The translations under genes were made by a program, and so were the position numbers. A DNA stretch of 64,000 nt from Cruorifilaria tuberocauda (Eukaryota > Nematoda > Chromadorea > Rhabditida > Onchocercidae): contig JABVXU010000206.1 in the NCBI GenBank assembly GCA_013365365.1, positions 29,995 through 93,994 on the forward strand, read 5' to 3'. This document shows, one piece after another, positions 39,999-55,200 of the stretch (position 1 is its first letter; every line of letters begins with the position of its first letter). The notes under the pieces were generated by a model that did not search any database, was not told where the DNA came from, and saw nothing but the letters and a program-made list of their open reading frames with translations.

Positions 39999-42468
39999 GA
40001 GTAACGCAATTACACAAATTCACTCAAACTGACTTCACCAATTCCTACAATAAAATTTACGTAATTTTGTGAAATATGTGAAAAAAATCCCATCGTACGA
40101 AAAAATCAGCACTAATCAGCAATTTTAGCATTTAATTTCATCATTGAATATCTTCTATATTATTTTTTTACACTTTTTACAGAACTACGTAATATACATC
40201 GTACATGGCAACTATAGCATAACATAAAATATTACCACATAGTGTACGGTTATATTAAATAGTACATCTGATTAAATATAGTATTACCTATATAATGATA
40301 TATTTGTTTATAACATATTCTTTGTGGAAAAAACAAAATTAGTACACGGCATTTGACGTATGAAATCACATTCCACAGAATACATAAGAAAAAATATTAC
40401 TGTACAATTTATTAATGTATAATATAGCTACTACTATAAGTACTGCTGAATTATGATACAATATTATATAACATTATACGATTTGATATTCGATTATTCT
40501 TATATACTGATTAGGAAAATCGGTAAACTATTTCCGGTTTTGGACACCTTAATCATAATCAATACTTGATATATATATATATAGAATAGATGCAGGCAAA
40601 GAAAAGCTAATAACAAAAAAAAGGAAATGACAAAATACTATTTCCTCTCCTTCCCAAATTCTTCACGATTTTTCCTTTTCACAGTTTTCTCGATCTCATT
40701 CATATCGAACGTCTATCTCCCAAAGAAAAACGGAAAAGAAATTTCCTGAGGCATTTCCCGCGGTATAAGCCGTGAAATGTGCAATTTCATAATGTGATTC
40801 CGACCAGCTGTGAGCAATGTGTACTGTGAAATTGATAAGATCGAAATTTGAATTGGAATTGGAATTGGAATTGGTTTTTTTTCCATAGTTAGGTTTTATT
40901 TCGATGCAATATTTAATCAATTTCAGTCAGTTTTCGTTCGTGGTGATCTTTTAACCTTTTCTTTAATTTTAAATTTAAGTGAAAAATTTCGTTTCTGAAA
41001 TGTAGCAAATAAAGAAATACTTTTTACTTTTTCCTATACTAAATACTTTTTCCTTTCTTCATTTTTCACATTATAAGTTTCATCTAATTCTCCTTTCTTA
41101 TTCATCTCTAACTATTCAGAGTTAATTATTTAATTAAAATTAGCATATGTTTTCTTCAACTTTTTTAATGCTGAAATTCTTTATTTGAAGTTTAAAATCG
41201 AGACTCGCTACAATGAAGGAATTTTTTTTTGATAACTTCAATTTAGCTCGTCAAAATATAGAATTTTGTTAACCTTTGCACTTACTCAGTTTATTTTCAC
41301 TTATTTTGATACATATGGGATGATACCTTTTGTTTGATATAATACTTAGCCGTAAGATCTTTTCTTCATTTACTTCCATTTTAAAGCAATTATTTTATTC
41401 CAGTAACAAATTATCAAGAAAAGCATTCGAAATTATTCGCTACAATCAACAAAGTAATCAAATTGGAGTAGTGCCATCACAAATCTCTACCGGTATATCT
41501 TAGTGAACAGTATTTTTCAGTCTAGAAGCGATATATTAGCAGTGCAAGATGCGTACCCATTTAAAAAAATATTCAAATACGAAGGTCCCTAAATCAGATA
41601 ATAAATCTCTCTCCAGTTAACATCTGCTTTTTCTTTTTTCATTTGTAAAATATTGAAATCGAAAATCTTGGTAGCCAATAAAAGCATTGTCATCTGAAGC
41701 ATGAAAACAGTAAATGCCAGAATTATTAGCCGGAGAGAAATTTGTGATTTTTAGTGATTACTGTTGCTTTATGGAAACCGTTAACTTTTCTCAGTGAATT
41801 ATTCGTTATTACTTCAGTAAAAGTTATTTGTTAAGTGAAAAAAAAAGTATTTATGTGAACTTCAAAAATTATAAGCAAAAAAAAAAGAATCAATAACGGA
41901 ACAAAGGATAACAAAAGTAAAGAAAACGAAATGGAATTCTAATTAGAAGCTGAAATTTTCAGTAAATAAAAAGAATAGTCATGCGATTTTTGTAACATAA
42001 TCTCGACAATTTGATCATTCGATAAAAGGTATGCTGAAATTGAGCAAGCAAACATGCAAACAAGCAAACAATCGTGAAATAGACATACAAGTTCACTTAA
42101 ACATTTTCAATTTAATTTATTTGCCGTATGACAGAAGAATTACTTCTTAAACTTATTGTTATTAAATAAGCACCAAATTAAGATAAAGTATAAGAGTGAG
42201 GTAGGAAAAACTGAATTTCTTGAAAATTTTTCTTGCAAATTTGTATCTTTTTTTTAATTTTTCGGTATTATCAGAAATCATTTTATATCAACTAATTTAG
42301 TGTGATAATATATGGATTTCTAAAATATAAATTGTTATTTGCACAATAAAAAAATTTTTTTCTTGGAAATTTAACAGTTTTCAGTTATATCATTTTTAAC
42401 TTTAAACAATGATCATGCATGAAAAAGATGATGATAAGATGGAAAAGTATCATCCGATAGCATCTGAA
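39999..42468. other. Intergenic region between NDUFB9 and the ZIP transporter
   Basis: No exon is recognised. It contains a (TTGGAA)n hexamer repeat at 40849-40875 and a slightly GC-richer patch at 40640-40830. Confidence 0.5.
40849..40875. repeat. (TTGGAA)n hexanucleotide repeat
   Basis: About four tandem copies of GGAATT/TTGGAA. On the reverse strand they read Asn-Ser repeats in a spurious ORF. Confidence 0.85.
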
Positions 42469-45400
42469 TTAACTATTTTGATCAGTAGTACGAAAACTCC
42501 CTTCGAAATATTGAAAACCACTAATTGTTAAGACACCCAATGTTATTGCGATGATTTCTTCTCTTACCGCTTTTGAATCATTCCGTTGTTCAAATAAAAC
42601 CTAAAAAAAGTAAGTCTCAGTTATTATTCACTGTATATTTATTAATTAAGACTATTTAAAAATTTATTCATTCAAATTATTAATCGAAACTTCATCTATA
42701 ACCCATTCATTTATTTCATATTTTATTAATTAATTATGATAAACTAATGAAGTACCTCTAAAAATGTGACAAAAATGAATGTTCCAATAGCAAGTCCTTC
42801 GAGGACCATTATAATACCTTGTCGCCAGGATTCATTCATATTAACACTCTAAGTAAATTTTTTTTTTGAATTAACAGTACAATATTTGAAATTAATAAAC
42901 TAATACAAAACCATGTATTTAATATATCTAATATACACTTATATAAAACTTCGTGAAAATTGATGATATTTTAAGGGCTTATATGCACAAAACTGATATT
43001 TATAAATGCTTAAAGGTATACATCAAATTACTAATTTTTAATTTAGCTTAGTAAAAGTTTTTTATGAGTGAAATATAAAATTCAAAAAAAAATAATGGAA
43101 TTTTGATAGTCATTGAATCAAATTTTTTTTGTAATACCTGTAAGAATAATCCAAGAAATGATCCTATTGGTGTCATTAATGAATAAATTGTTATTGTTGT
43201 TATGACAATTTTAACTCGTTGCGCAATTGTCCGTGATATTTGTAAACCTACGCTAAATGCTTCGATACCTTTATGTAACAGAAGTGAGATAAATAATGTA
43301 ATAATACCAAATTTTTCATCCTAAAAATTTCAAAACTGTAAAAGAAGGAAAAGTTTAAGCAATTATCAATTTTCCACTATTAATTGTTTAATTTGAATTA
43401 CTCTGAACACATAAATTACTTCAATTCTTTATTCAAAATATTTATGTAAAAACTGTCTAATTACAATCATCTATGATAACGCAATTATGCTTAATATTTT
43501 TCACTGATTATAAATCATTGATCATTTGCATATTTAAATACTTCAATATTTCAGTTACATTTCTTATTATCAAGTCATTAATGCATTCAACTTGTAATTA
43601 TTAGCAATTATTAGAAACATTTCATTAAATCTATAATAAGCTGAACTTTTGAGGATTCGAAGAATGTATGAAAATTCGTATAAAAATAATTAAATTATCG
43701 CCAATAATAGTGATTTTTAAGTCATTGCAAATAGCTTCAGATTTTAATAAAAATCATTTGCAATATTTAACTTTAATTTTCAATTAATTCAAATCATCGT
43801 CTAATTATGATTTTTATCTATCTAATGAATAGTAAGGATCATATCACTGATATATTTGAATATATATCATGGTTATGAAATATTTAGAATATCATAATAT
43901 GATGGTACAAGATTATTATTTCATTGATATCTCAAGTTGTTTTATTAGTTGATATGCTAATATTTGATTTGAGTAAATGAAATGAATGCAGGAAGATTAC
44001 ATATTTCCAATTTATACCATCATATCCTTTTTCTTTTTTTCCCTCTACCTCTCTCTCTCTTCCTCTCTCTTCGTTTTTTCTGTTCCTTCAAAGTTGAATT
44101 TGAAATTTAATAAAATAATCACCTGTACGCCAAGTGCGATTCCTTCAAGTATAGAATGAAATGACATTGCTATCGTAAATGTAATTGAGTGTATAATACC
44201 ATTTGCTAGAGTGCTATTACTTCGACTCCTTCTATGAACAGTTTCAATATCAGAACTAAAATTTTAAATTTTCGATAAAAAATAAACACATTACTAAATT
44301 TGAATCATAAATATCACTGTAACAGAAATTTTTGTGAAAAATTATTTGACATGCTTCATCTGCATATTTGTTTTTATCAGTACACTGATATAAATTATTC
44401 CAGTGAAAATAACTCGTCCTGATTGAAAAATTTTCTGGATTATTTGTTGGACGAAGAGTGATATTATTGAAGCAATCAAAATCAGCGAAATTTATCATTA
44501 AGATATTAAGAAAGAAGCATTCCACTGATCTTTCAATGTTAATTATTTGCAAATAGTGGCCAAATGCGGAATTAAAGATATGTGATATCAAAACTAATTA
44601 ATTAACGGTTTATGTTTTTGCATCATTTCTAGCATGCATAAATTACTTTAATTGCATTCATTTCGGATGACGTACGTAACTTACTTAACGATCTCACCGT
44701 TACCTTCGATATCTTTTGTTTGAACTATCGGATGTTCACACAATGATTCCGTTTCATGTTCCAATTTCATTTCATTATCTTTCGAAAATTTCAACACTTC
44801 CATTTCCTTCCTAAATTATTATTTCTCTTACCAATAGTCATCGTTTCCTGTTTTATTGAGATTATTTCAAAATATCAAGCAGTAAATGAACTTTTTCGTA
44901 GCATAAATCATTCGGAATATTTTTTTTTCATTAATTTCATCTTCATTAAGACTTACTATACTGATATTTTAATCCTGAAATATTTTACATTCGAGAAATG
45001 GTTTTTCTGTTTTTCTCTTCCTCCTATACAATAAATAGCAGTGTAAAGAATATTTCAAAACGAAATAAATAGAACTAATTTTTACTTAATTCAAAGTTTC
45101 AAAATCATAGATAAAAAAATAAGAAAAGCCTAAGAAATATAAAATAGTGAATACTTTGCAATAAGAAAAGCAATAAAATAGGAACTTACGGATATTCCTG
45201 ATTTTTCTTTGTATCTGAAAACATCCAAGCAAATATTTCTTCGAGAACGTAAACGGATAAAATTCCAATGCAAACAAGAAATTCCGGTACCGGATATGAC
45301 GTGTCCCAGGATGTAGTTTCTTTAAATTTTCGGAAATTTTCGCTAAAAATAATATTCAGCAACTAGATATTAAATTTAAACGTGAATTTCAATCAACTAA

Positions 45401-46821
45401 AAAAAGATTCTCGGAATTCTACTCTTTTATTTGATCTTGACTTTTTAATTTTCCGTATCCAATTACTCGATTTTCTTTGATCATTGAAAAAGTTTTTTCA
45501 TTTTAGTTATTTATCTTATTTTTGCCTTCTAATTAATTATTTGCTACTTTTATATAACTCTGAATCATCTCAACTTGTTCATATGTTACTTCTACTAATT
45601 CATCACTTGTAAAATGTTTATAGACCTGCTGTTAATTATCAAGTGATGCTAATTAATTAACTTAAAAATAATTTCTTTTGAATGAATTTAATAATACTAA
45701 AAGGAAGTTGTAAGAAATGATATCGAATCATAGTGGTTATTGAGAGATATATGTGAGCTTAATGACCAATACCGCCACAATGAATTCAATCTTAAAAAGA
45801 TGAAAATTTGAAAGATCAGTTATCTTTCAATTGTTTTTCTAGATAACCTTTCAGGTAATTCAAATCAGGTATTTCCTTACCTTAATTAATGCAATTAATT
45901 ATTAGAAATATTGATTCAATAAATTTTAATTAATGATAAATAAAAGAAAATCCATGTAGAATAGTGTTGGAAGATTAATATTTAATTACTAATTTTCAAC
46001 TTTCAAATTAAACATATTTGATAATAAAATACTTGAGATGAGGTAATGTATCGAGAAAGCAGGTAGCTAAGAAGACACCACCAGCGTAGCATGACATAAC
46101 GGACAATATAACCGATGCCTTCCGACTCATTACACCGTTCGAAGCAATCATTGTCATAAGCTGGAATTGAATATTATCAGTTATGATTAAGTATCAGACA
46201 AATCCGGCAGAATAGGTCCGGTAGAATTAATGTTTTCCAGTTTCATCGATAATTCTAAAATTAGCATGTAAGTTTTTATTACTTCCGAAAGATACATTCT
46301 GTCAAATTCATTATTCATTCTTATTTTATATTTATGATGTTAAAAAAAAATTACTTTACTTATTTGTTTAATTAATTAATATAAATTAATATAAAATTAC
46401 TATAAAGTTAATATAAGTATAAATTTAAAATTAATATAAAGCTTAATCAATATAAAATAAATCTTATGAAATAGGAAATAGTACAATAAGAGATGGCTTT
46501 TTTTCCAAATAATCTTCAATAGTTTCATAAGTATTGAAATTTAATTTTAGCTAAAATTAATAAAAGTGAAATTTTGATAAGGTATTAGAATTTTAAATGA
46601 AGTTGTTACTTTTAGTCCATTTTCAAGTTTCCTCAGCTTTATCAGTTTTATCAGTTTTCAATAAATTTATCCGTCTTCAAGAATTGCAAACTTTACGGAT
46701 TTGTTGATCGCTTGACAATTTTTCTCTCATTTAAACTTACTTTAAATGGTGCAAATCCGGCAATTGCTGTTGTTAAAAACATTGCAACCGCAAAAATTAT
46801 TTGCATAGTAAATTCATCCAT
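42469..46821 (-). CDS. ZIP-family zinc transporter (SLC39A1/2/3-like)
   Basis: Eight exons with fully consistent phases: 46821-46741, 46160-46033, 45342-45190, 44810-44685, 44255-44123, 43320-43138, 42848-42756 and 42600-42469 (TAA), giving 342 residues. ZIP proteins move Zn2+ (or Fe2+/Mn2+) into the cytosol through eight helices. TM1 is IIFAVAMFLTTAIAGFAPF; TM2 carries GGVFLATCFLDTLPHL; TM4 is HSILEGIALGVQ (His196, Glu200); TM5 is LLLHKGIEAFSVGLQ (His223, Glu227). TM4 and TM5 supply the metal-site residues known for the family. LEGLAIGTFIFVTFLEVL is the hallmark of the ZIPI/ZIPII group. The TM3-TM4 loop (about 115-180) is acidic and has few His, unlike the His-rich loops of many ZIPs. An acceptor, TTTCTTTACAG, lies 20 bases before the ATG. 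Confidence 0.94.
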
Positions 46822-46841
46822 TTTTTACCGTAAATTTCTTA

Positions 46842-46852
46842 CTGTAAAGAAA
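46842..46852 (-). other. Candidate spliced-leader acceptor for the ZIP transporter
   Basis: TTTCTTTACAG on the minus strand ends at 46842. The leader to the ATG at 46821 is 20 bases, with no upstream coding exon. Confidence 0.5.
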
Positions 46853-49800
46853 AATTTTTAAATTAAAATGAAAATTAAAGCGAAAAAGCGAAATGCGAAA
46901 TTTTTTGAAAAAGCGAAAATATTTAAAAGTAAGAAAATTTTCATGCTGACTGTGATTGTCAACAAAATTTTTTCATTACTGAGAAAATTTTATCATAATG
47001 TAAACAAACTGTTTACTTCATTTATGACAATAAAATCACCTTCGATTATAAATTAAAATGAAATTTTAGCAACAGTTTTAAAATTTCTGAAAATAAAGAA
47101 ATAAGCTATACATATGCATTTCTATCCAAATTTCGAGATTCGTATTTGAATTTTAAAACTCGATATTAAAATTTACTTAAACTCTATACGATCTCAAATT
47201 AAACCTTAAAGAGAGACTTAACTTAAATTTAACACATTATGTAACTTTCTTTCAGCCAATAGTGACAAAAGTTAACTAAAATAAAAATTAGAGGAAAATT
47301 CCGAAAAATGCCAATACATTTATATAATTATAAATTAGGCGTTATTCGATTTCAGTCTCCTAAAACGTTCGAATTATCTATTAGATTAATTAAGAATATG
47401 TGGAAATGTTGAATAAAATACGTTGGCACGTTAATGTTTACGTATATGCGTCAGTAGACCACGAAAAAAGGTTAATGAATTTTTCGCAAATTTCAAGTTT
47501 TGAATAATTTAAATTACTTGCTAAATTTTCGATGGTTTAAAAAAGTTTAAAAGAAGCTTGGAGAGAACAAACTTCAGCTTTTCACCATGTTTAAGTTTTT
47601 TAGTAAGATGTTACGTACACTGGTGGAAATAAAATCGTTGTAATTAAACGAAATGCTCAAATAAATATAATATCACTTATAAGCTCGTCAAATTTACAAT
47701 TAGCATGAAAGTATAAGCCTAAATTTTCCGATCAAATTTGGGAAAAAAGCTTTAATTATAACAATACGTGAAAATATAACTTGTTTTTGAAAATGAATTT
47801 ATTCTATAGAATAATAAGAATCTAAAAGTTAAACTAAAAGGTGATTAAAAGTAATTAAAACTTGCTATCATTACCACTTAAATTACCACTTAGAAGCTAC
47901 AACCTGGAAAATAGCGTGCATTTTATCAATGAGAATAAGCGTGAAATAGTAATCGTAATCATATTTGTACTCAATTTCAATTCATTTTACATTTTGTATT
48001 CTAAGAAGAAAAAAATTTTACACATTTATTAATTTATGGAAAAATTTAATTTTGAACTTTTTGACATAAATGAAATATTAATTAATAAAGCATAAGAGAG
48101 GAATGATAAATTAATAGATAGAACTGAAGCAAATATTAGTTTTGCTGTTGTTTCTATCATATTTTATTTGATAATTTGTTATCAGTCATGCTGATATTTT
48201 GATTTAAAATGCAAACGCATACTGTAACAAACTGTTTGATAATTATTCGTTTCATTTTAACAGTTATTGTGGCTATGTTATCGAACTAAAAAGTGAAAAA
48301 TTATCATTGTCACTGTTTGGAATTCGTTTTGATTAATTTTATATTTTAGTTTTGTGCTTTTATGCTTAAATTATGTGCTATGACTAAATTAAGATAAAAC
48401 AAAACTTCGATTTAAACATAAAGTGTTTAGCAATATTGCATTTCAATAAATTAATTTCATTACTTATCGATGTCAATGGTTGTTTATTATTATTATTATG
48501 AATACTATCATTTTTCTCCATTGTTATTGTTACTATCAGCACATCTTTTTCATGGGTTAATTCGGGAGTTTGAAAAATTCCAAGACTATATTGATTTGGG
48601 ATGTGCAGAATTCACATTAAGTAAAGCATTTCGTGAACGAAAGAGTTCACAGTGAACTTATATTCTCGAATGTATTTTATGTCTGAATCCTTGCTAAATG
48701 ACGTAAGAATAACAATTCTCTTGAATCGAGAATTCTCGATGAATATGTTTTTTCCTTTATTTACTGAAAAACTCCCAAAATACTAGTATATGATAAAACT
48801 TGAGAAATTCCTCGCAGGTCATTTCGCTAGCATTTTAATTCCAATTCAAATTCACCGAAGTAAAAGGTTTAGATTCAATCACTGAAATTAACTTTTATTA
48901 CGAATAAAAAAGAAATGTACTTAATTCAGATAATCCAAAGCAATGAGAAATCTCGGGAGGGAGGAATTTTAAGAGCATATAAGAGAAGGATGCCGATGCT
49001 TACTTTCTCTATTGTTTAATTTCCAATCCTTCATCAAGCAAATTAATTTTACGAGCATTTTTTGACTGAAATTTGATTGATCTTAACAAGACTTTTCGAA
49101 CGCAGACCGTACTAATTTAGCTTAACAATTACGAAATTGATGTAATTGAGCTTACAGATGAGTACAGTAAGCGTAACTATAATTACTGCTGAAAAATTAC
49201 ACAACGAGTAAGAGACTGAATAAATACTTACAAGATAAGGAAAAAGAATAGTGATCGTTAGCTTTGGTTATAAATTATGGGAGAAAAATTAGTCAGCAAA
49301 TGAGTGTACATCAGGTCAGTAAGTAACGTCGGGAAAAAATTGAAAGTATATTACTTTGGAAGAATTAAAGCTTCTCATACAATTATCGATTGATGATATT
49401 GAATTATTAATTTGGATGAAATCATTCATTCTTTAATTATGAAAGAGATCACATCGACAATTTCAACAATATCAATTTAAAATAAAATGATAACTTTTCA
49501 AGTAATAAAAATAAAATTTCTAATATCAGTTTTGGAATTTAACTTCAAAAATATTAAAACTGTACTTATACAATAGCAATCTGCTAAATACGGCAAACTA
49601 TTTCAGATATGCTATGCATTTCTTGTTTTTTACTGCTAAGAGGAGGAGAAGAACCACTGAATTGAAATATAGTACCAAAATTCTGCTATGGGTCTCATAT
49701 GCAAATTCCCAACTAGCTATTCAACTAATTGAAATTGAGAATAATTAACAGGGCCAAATAAAGCTTACCTAAATTCATTTCAGTAATTTCTTCTCAACAA

Positions 49801-52144
49801 AAATCTTACGTAATAAAAGAAGAATTAATTTAAAAAAAATAAAAAGGTTAACAAAAAGACTAATTAGATTTAAATAAAATGTTTCATTTTACTGTAATGA
49901 GGAATATTAACTTTAAACAAAATATGCAAATTACGCAAAATACCAAAACAGTGAAACGAATGGAGTAATCAAAATAATCAAAGCTACTAATGAGTAACTG
50001 AAGCAATCCGACATTAATTACATCATAGCGGAAATGATAATTATATCATTAAATTTTAAACATTCATTTTCCCAATCATTTCTGTTTTCGAATGAATGAG
50101 TGCTATTCTCGAATAAATGAGAGATTTTCCTTCTTTGATTTCATTTAAAATAGTTAAAGCAACTGTTCTCTGATAACTGGCAGATGAAAATTTGAAAATT
50201 TTGCTGTGCACAGACACATCAACAATTATTTACATATAAATGGGCGTAAATTGCCAAATGATAAATTGTGATAATGAAAAGTTCTGTAAGCTTCAGTGAA
50301 GCGATACTGATAGCAATGGAGGCAGGTAGAAGACAATATCAAATGTCGACTAAAGTAGCGCAAAGTACACTGATAAAAGCTTTTACAAGCACTCCAATTT
50401 TTTAATCATCTATCTACCTTTGTTTCAATTCTCGTTTAAAATTTATCAACTATCAATCACCCAACTCATTAACTAATTAATCATCGATAAATTAATCTTT
50501 GATTCCTAATATGATCTGTTTACTGAAAGACTTTTGACACAATCAAAAATCATTTTTAATATTTTTAATTGTTGTTTGAAACAAAAAGAAAAAGCAGCTA
50601 ATAGTATTAGATTTCGGTCATTAATTAATTACTCATTCAATTTATCAATTAAAAATATCAGTTAATTAAAATTAATCGATTCAATCTCTGTAAATCATCG
50701 TTGAATCTTTGCTAAAGTAATCGATAAATGCTTTAAGTTATATAATTAGAAAATCAAATATCTCAAATGTTAAAATAAAATTCAAAAGATTTATTATCTG
50801 ATGTTATCAAATGATTTTTGATTTATTTTATCAGAAATCAAAATTTAGCATTTGATTAAGATTGATCTTTTTTTTTCTAGATAACAAAAAAGTATTGATA
50901 TATCAGAGAGTATACAATCAGCTAGCAAATAACAAACATGAAGTGACGGAAGAGAAGCTAATGGAAGAAACACTAGGTATTATCTGGTCAGAACTAATTC
51001 TCCTAGAGTTTGAAAGATAGCTTGCTTGTAGTATAGCTTATCAGAGCACGTACTCCTTTACTTTGTGTAATCTTCATAACCTTAGAAACTTAGTGCTTAT
51101 TTATTGCTTATCTGCACCCATTCCTCCAAGCTATCTTTCTGTTTTTTCCATCACTTATAAAGCTGAATTTTCATTTTGGTAAAATTTTAATCAGTTATCA
51201 TACAGGACGATTGTCATACAATACATCAATTATCATACAATTTCAAAATTTGTTCTTTCAATAATTTGATAAATTTAAATAAAGGACAAGTAATCAAGGA
51301 AGTCATATTTAATATGAGCATATCACATGTGTATCACTTGTGTTTTCCCACTCCTTTTTATTTTCAATTAAATTAGGCAAACATTAAAGTAATAGTTCGT
51401 ATTCATTCAAACTATAAAATTTATTTACCAAATAATTTAAGTTAAGCTATCAGAACATCTTAATGAATTTGTCCTAACAATTCAGGCCAAATCATCCAAT
51501 CAATTTCAGAAAGATTAAATCCTTCTTTACGATGTTTATTTGAATAATGGAATCTATTACTGGTAATTATTAGCATAAAATTATCAAGTTTAGCATTAGC
51601 TAATTATTAGCATAAAATGAATGCAAAGTGTAAAATTCATTTCAGCAAAAATTAAACAATTTCTTGTATGGAAGTTTATAAAATTAAAATTTTTTCAAAT
51701 GTTAAAATTTTTTTTAATTAAATAAAACTAAGAAATAATAGTAAAATCTTCTTGAATTGTATATTATCAACAAAATTCTCAGCAATCATGCATCACACTA
51801 TCAAATATGCATGGGAATACCTTCCTCTCTTTTCTATCATATCAAAGAGAGATAAGCAGTGTGATACGATATTCTTGTATTACTGTAAACTTGAAATGTT
51901 TAAATCTGTTAATATCTATCGGAAAAGTAATAATCTAAATTAAATAGCAATAAATAAAGAGTAAAATAATTTCAAATTCTGAGAAAAGCATGTTAAAAGC
52001 AGAATTAAGCCAATTATGAAACTGAAAAATACTTCAATTCGATGTTGAAATGCTTCTTTCATTGTTTATTCTGAATTTGAATTGAACGTCAAAACAAGAA
52101 TTAATCATTTTATAATCAAAAATCGTTTCATAATCAAATATAAG
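46853..52144. other. Gene-poor AT-rich stretch
   Basis: About 5.3 kb without a supported exon on either strand. Short open frames occur (for example 46868-47056 and 48470-48655), but they are Lys/Asn/Ile or Tyr-run products of AT-rich sequence and TTA repeats. A degenerate direct repeat of (T/A)TCATACA lies at about 51196-51240, and TAATTATTAGCATAAAAT occurs twice at about 51564 and 51601. Confidence 0.5.
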
Positions 52145-52217
52145 CGACCCTGGCAGGACTTGAACCTGCAATCTTCGGATCCGAAGTCCGACGCCTTATC
52201 CATTAGGCCACAGGGCC
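52145..52217 (-). tRNA. tRNA-Arg (anticodon TCG)
   Basis: The minus strand from 52217 folds as a 73-base tRNA. The acceptor stem GGCCCTG pairs with CAGGGTC (one G-U), followed by discriminator G. The D stem is GCCT/AGGC. The anticodon stem TCGGA/TCCGA holds loop CTTCGGA, with anticodon TCG reading the Arg codon CGA. The T stem GCAGG/CCTGC holds loop TTCAAGT. There is no intron. Internal A and B box sequences (TGGCCTAATGG, GGTTCAAGTCC) are intact, and a T-run about 20 bases downstream could serve as Pol III terminator. Confidence 0.97.
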
Positions 52218-55200
52218 ACCACTTTGATCAGTTCTCGATTCCTTCGATTGGTATATTTCAATTAAATTTGTTAATTTTTAAATTTTTTACAGGTTTAAAT
52301 TTGTTTCTGTGAGAATAAATTCATTGAAAAACCTCAACTGAAATGTATTCTTCCGGAAAATATTGAAATTAAATTTAATGCGACCGGAAATCGGAAGATT
52401 GAATTTAATTAGAATACTGATAACATTAGCATTTACATAGAATACTGATAAGATTAACACTTATCATTTTTCAACTAACTTTATTTGTAATGCATTTTCA
52501 AAAATAATTTAATTAATCGCCAATTTTAAGAGTAAATTGATCAAATCATACTATTTTTTCTTTGCCATGACACTGATTACTGGTATTATTTATCAATTTA
52601 TCGATTAATGATATTAATGATCAATGCTTCATTTAATGATAGTATTCATTAATTAGATATCTGAAATGTGTTATTAGTAAACATCTGAAAACATCTGAAT
52701 GAGAATGCAATGTTTATTTGATATATAATATACTATCTTTGAATGTTTTAAATATAAATTGGAATTTGAAATTTAATAGGTAATTCTTCTAGCAAATTTA
52801 ATTTTTATTTTTGAATATTTATTGATAAATTTGGAAAAGTAATGATTAATTTAGAAACTGTTATGAATTTCAATATCATAGTATTTAAAAATCGTAAAAT
52901 TTTGCTAAAAAATTAGCTTATGCAAGTTTCAAATTTAATAGAATTCAATGCAGAGATATTATCGAGTAAAAATGATAAAGTTATTTGAATTTTAATAATA
53001 ATTTACCTAATAATTTAAATTTACATCATCGAAAATATTACTTATTTTAAGGTAATTTTCAAGAAAAATTACAACATGATAATTATGGTTGTGTGTTTAA
53101 TTACAATTAAAGTATCAATCTAAAGTAAAAAGAATATAATGAATCGCTATTAAAATCATCATTAAAAAGTAAAGTAATAGCAAGAATTCATATGATACGA
53201 TGAAGTCGTATGATTTCTTTTGGACAAACATAGGAGAAAAAGGAAAAAGAAGGAAAGTAAGGAAGTGAGTAAGTAAATAAGTAAGAGTTGGTTCTTTTGA
53301 ATCAATACAGGTTGATCAAAGTAAGGAGCAGGAAAAACCTACAAACATGTTACAGTTATTGGAAAGAAAATATGAATATCTGTTTCTCGATTATTCTTCT
53401 CTTTCCTTACCTCTTACTCTCCCTTTCTCTCTCTCTTCTTCTTTGTTTATTGGCACTTTGTTTTTTTAACAGTTATCATGTAATCCAAAAATTTGATTTT
53501 TAAATAAAAAGTCAATTTTTAAAAGTTAAAAATTGAAAAGTTCAAAAGTTAATTTAGAATTAATAAAAATTAAATCAAAACATCAATTTGATGAGATTAG
53601 TATGGAACAAAATTAAATTAGTCTAATCTCTAGTCTGATTTATGCAAGATTTTTCTTTAAATTACGAAATTTTGCTTATTTTATGGATAATAGTGCAACA
53701 ATAAAATTTCTCAGGAAACTTATGGACGCTTGATCATATTTACCTTCAACATACTACCTTGTCTAGGCTGTTTTGGCTCCTAACCAAAATAATTTGCTCA
53801 CCACGTGCCAGTCTTTATATGAGGAGAGTAAAATAATTCATTATAATCAATTGTAAATAATTATAAAGTAAAAGAATTTTACTTTATTAAAAGAATTTTG
53901 TATTTATCAAAGCTATCTTGATAATATTTGATTATCACAAACTAATCTCTCAAAAAAAGAAAAGTATTGGATTGAAAGAAAGAAAAGTAGCAGAAATACA
54001 AAAGATATTCATTGTAGGAGGAATGATAACAAAAATGAAAACTGAATTTGAAAGATCTTAAATAGCAACTTGACAAAGCTTACATGACTTACATGATAAA
54101 GATGAATAAAAAGAGCATAATTTACTCATTTCAACTAATAGGAATACCTTAAATTGATAATTCGAAGTGTTATAGTCAGAATTAACTGAACAGAAAACTA
54201 AAAAAAGCTAAAAAAATTAACTAAACTAAAAAATTAATTGATTATTAAGTACCAAGAAATTATTTTGAAAGAATGTATTAAATCCTGCAAAACTTAACAT
54301 GCATTCTTGAACTTTGCACGCAGCTAAAGCATGCACTTTTACTTGATCAAATTGCATTCTAAAGTAATTAATTTGATAGATAAAGTAAGCTAAAAAAACC
54401 TATTTAAAATATGGAAAGTCCATTAGGCTAATAGACATAAAGAATCGATTTCCCGGTAATTGAATATTAAATAATATTATGTTGTGTTAAATAATGTTAC
54501 GTAATGTTATGATTATAAATTTAAACATTGCTTTCTACAAGCATAAAAGTGATACCAAAGTAATTAGCAAATTAATGATCAGTTTAGGATAATATTTTTC
54601 GCTTTCTTGTAATTAAAATTATCTTGCACGCTTTATTAAATTAACTTTTAAGAATTTTCCTCGATCTGTCTCATTTAAGTATATGAAATGACGGTTTTTC
54701 CTGAAGAGAATAATTTTATTTCCGTTAATAATTTATCGATTATTTCTCAAAATCCAAATATTGAAATGAGAATAATTGTTCAGATGCATGTATTCATATT
54801 TGCATGCAAAATGCAAATATCAAAATGCAAATCACGCATTTTATTTCTGTTGTCGGTTTACATGCAAGTAATCGATGAGATTGGGATTCTCGAGTTTAAA
54901 TTTAAACTTCATATATACATAATATTTTTCTGCAAACTGAAATTTGAGCATGCATTAGACTTATTTTAAAGTGGAATGAAACGAATTAGAAATCAAAATA
55001 AGTTTCCTAGAAATGGTATCAGTTGAATTTGAGTACCATCTTTAATATGGAAGATTTTACTATTACTAAAGTGCAATTCAAACTCAGAAAAGTAATATTA
55101 TCCAGGAAAATCATGGATATGTTCCGAAATAGATGCAGCATAAACAAATAACTGGATATGGTATTGTACATAAAATTATTGTACTACAGTACTACATAGC

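Noticed and set aside
44256..44591. 111-codon minus-strand frame
   Set aside because: It lies in an intron of the ZIP gene, has no membrane segments or homology and is not flanked by fitting splice sites.
48470..48655. Plus-strand frame with a Tyr run
   Set aside because: It starts in a TTA repeat, lacks a domain and sits in a gene-poor stretch.
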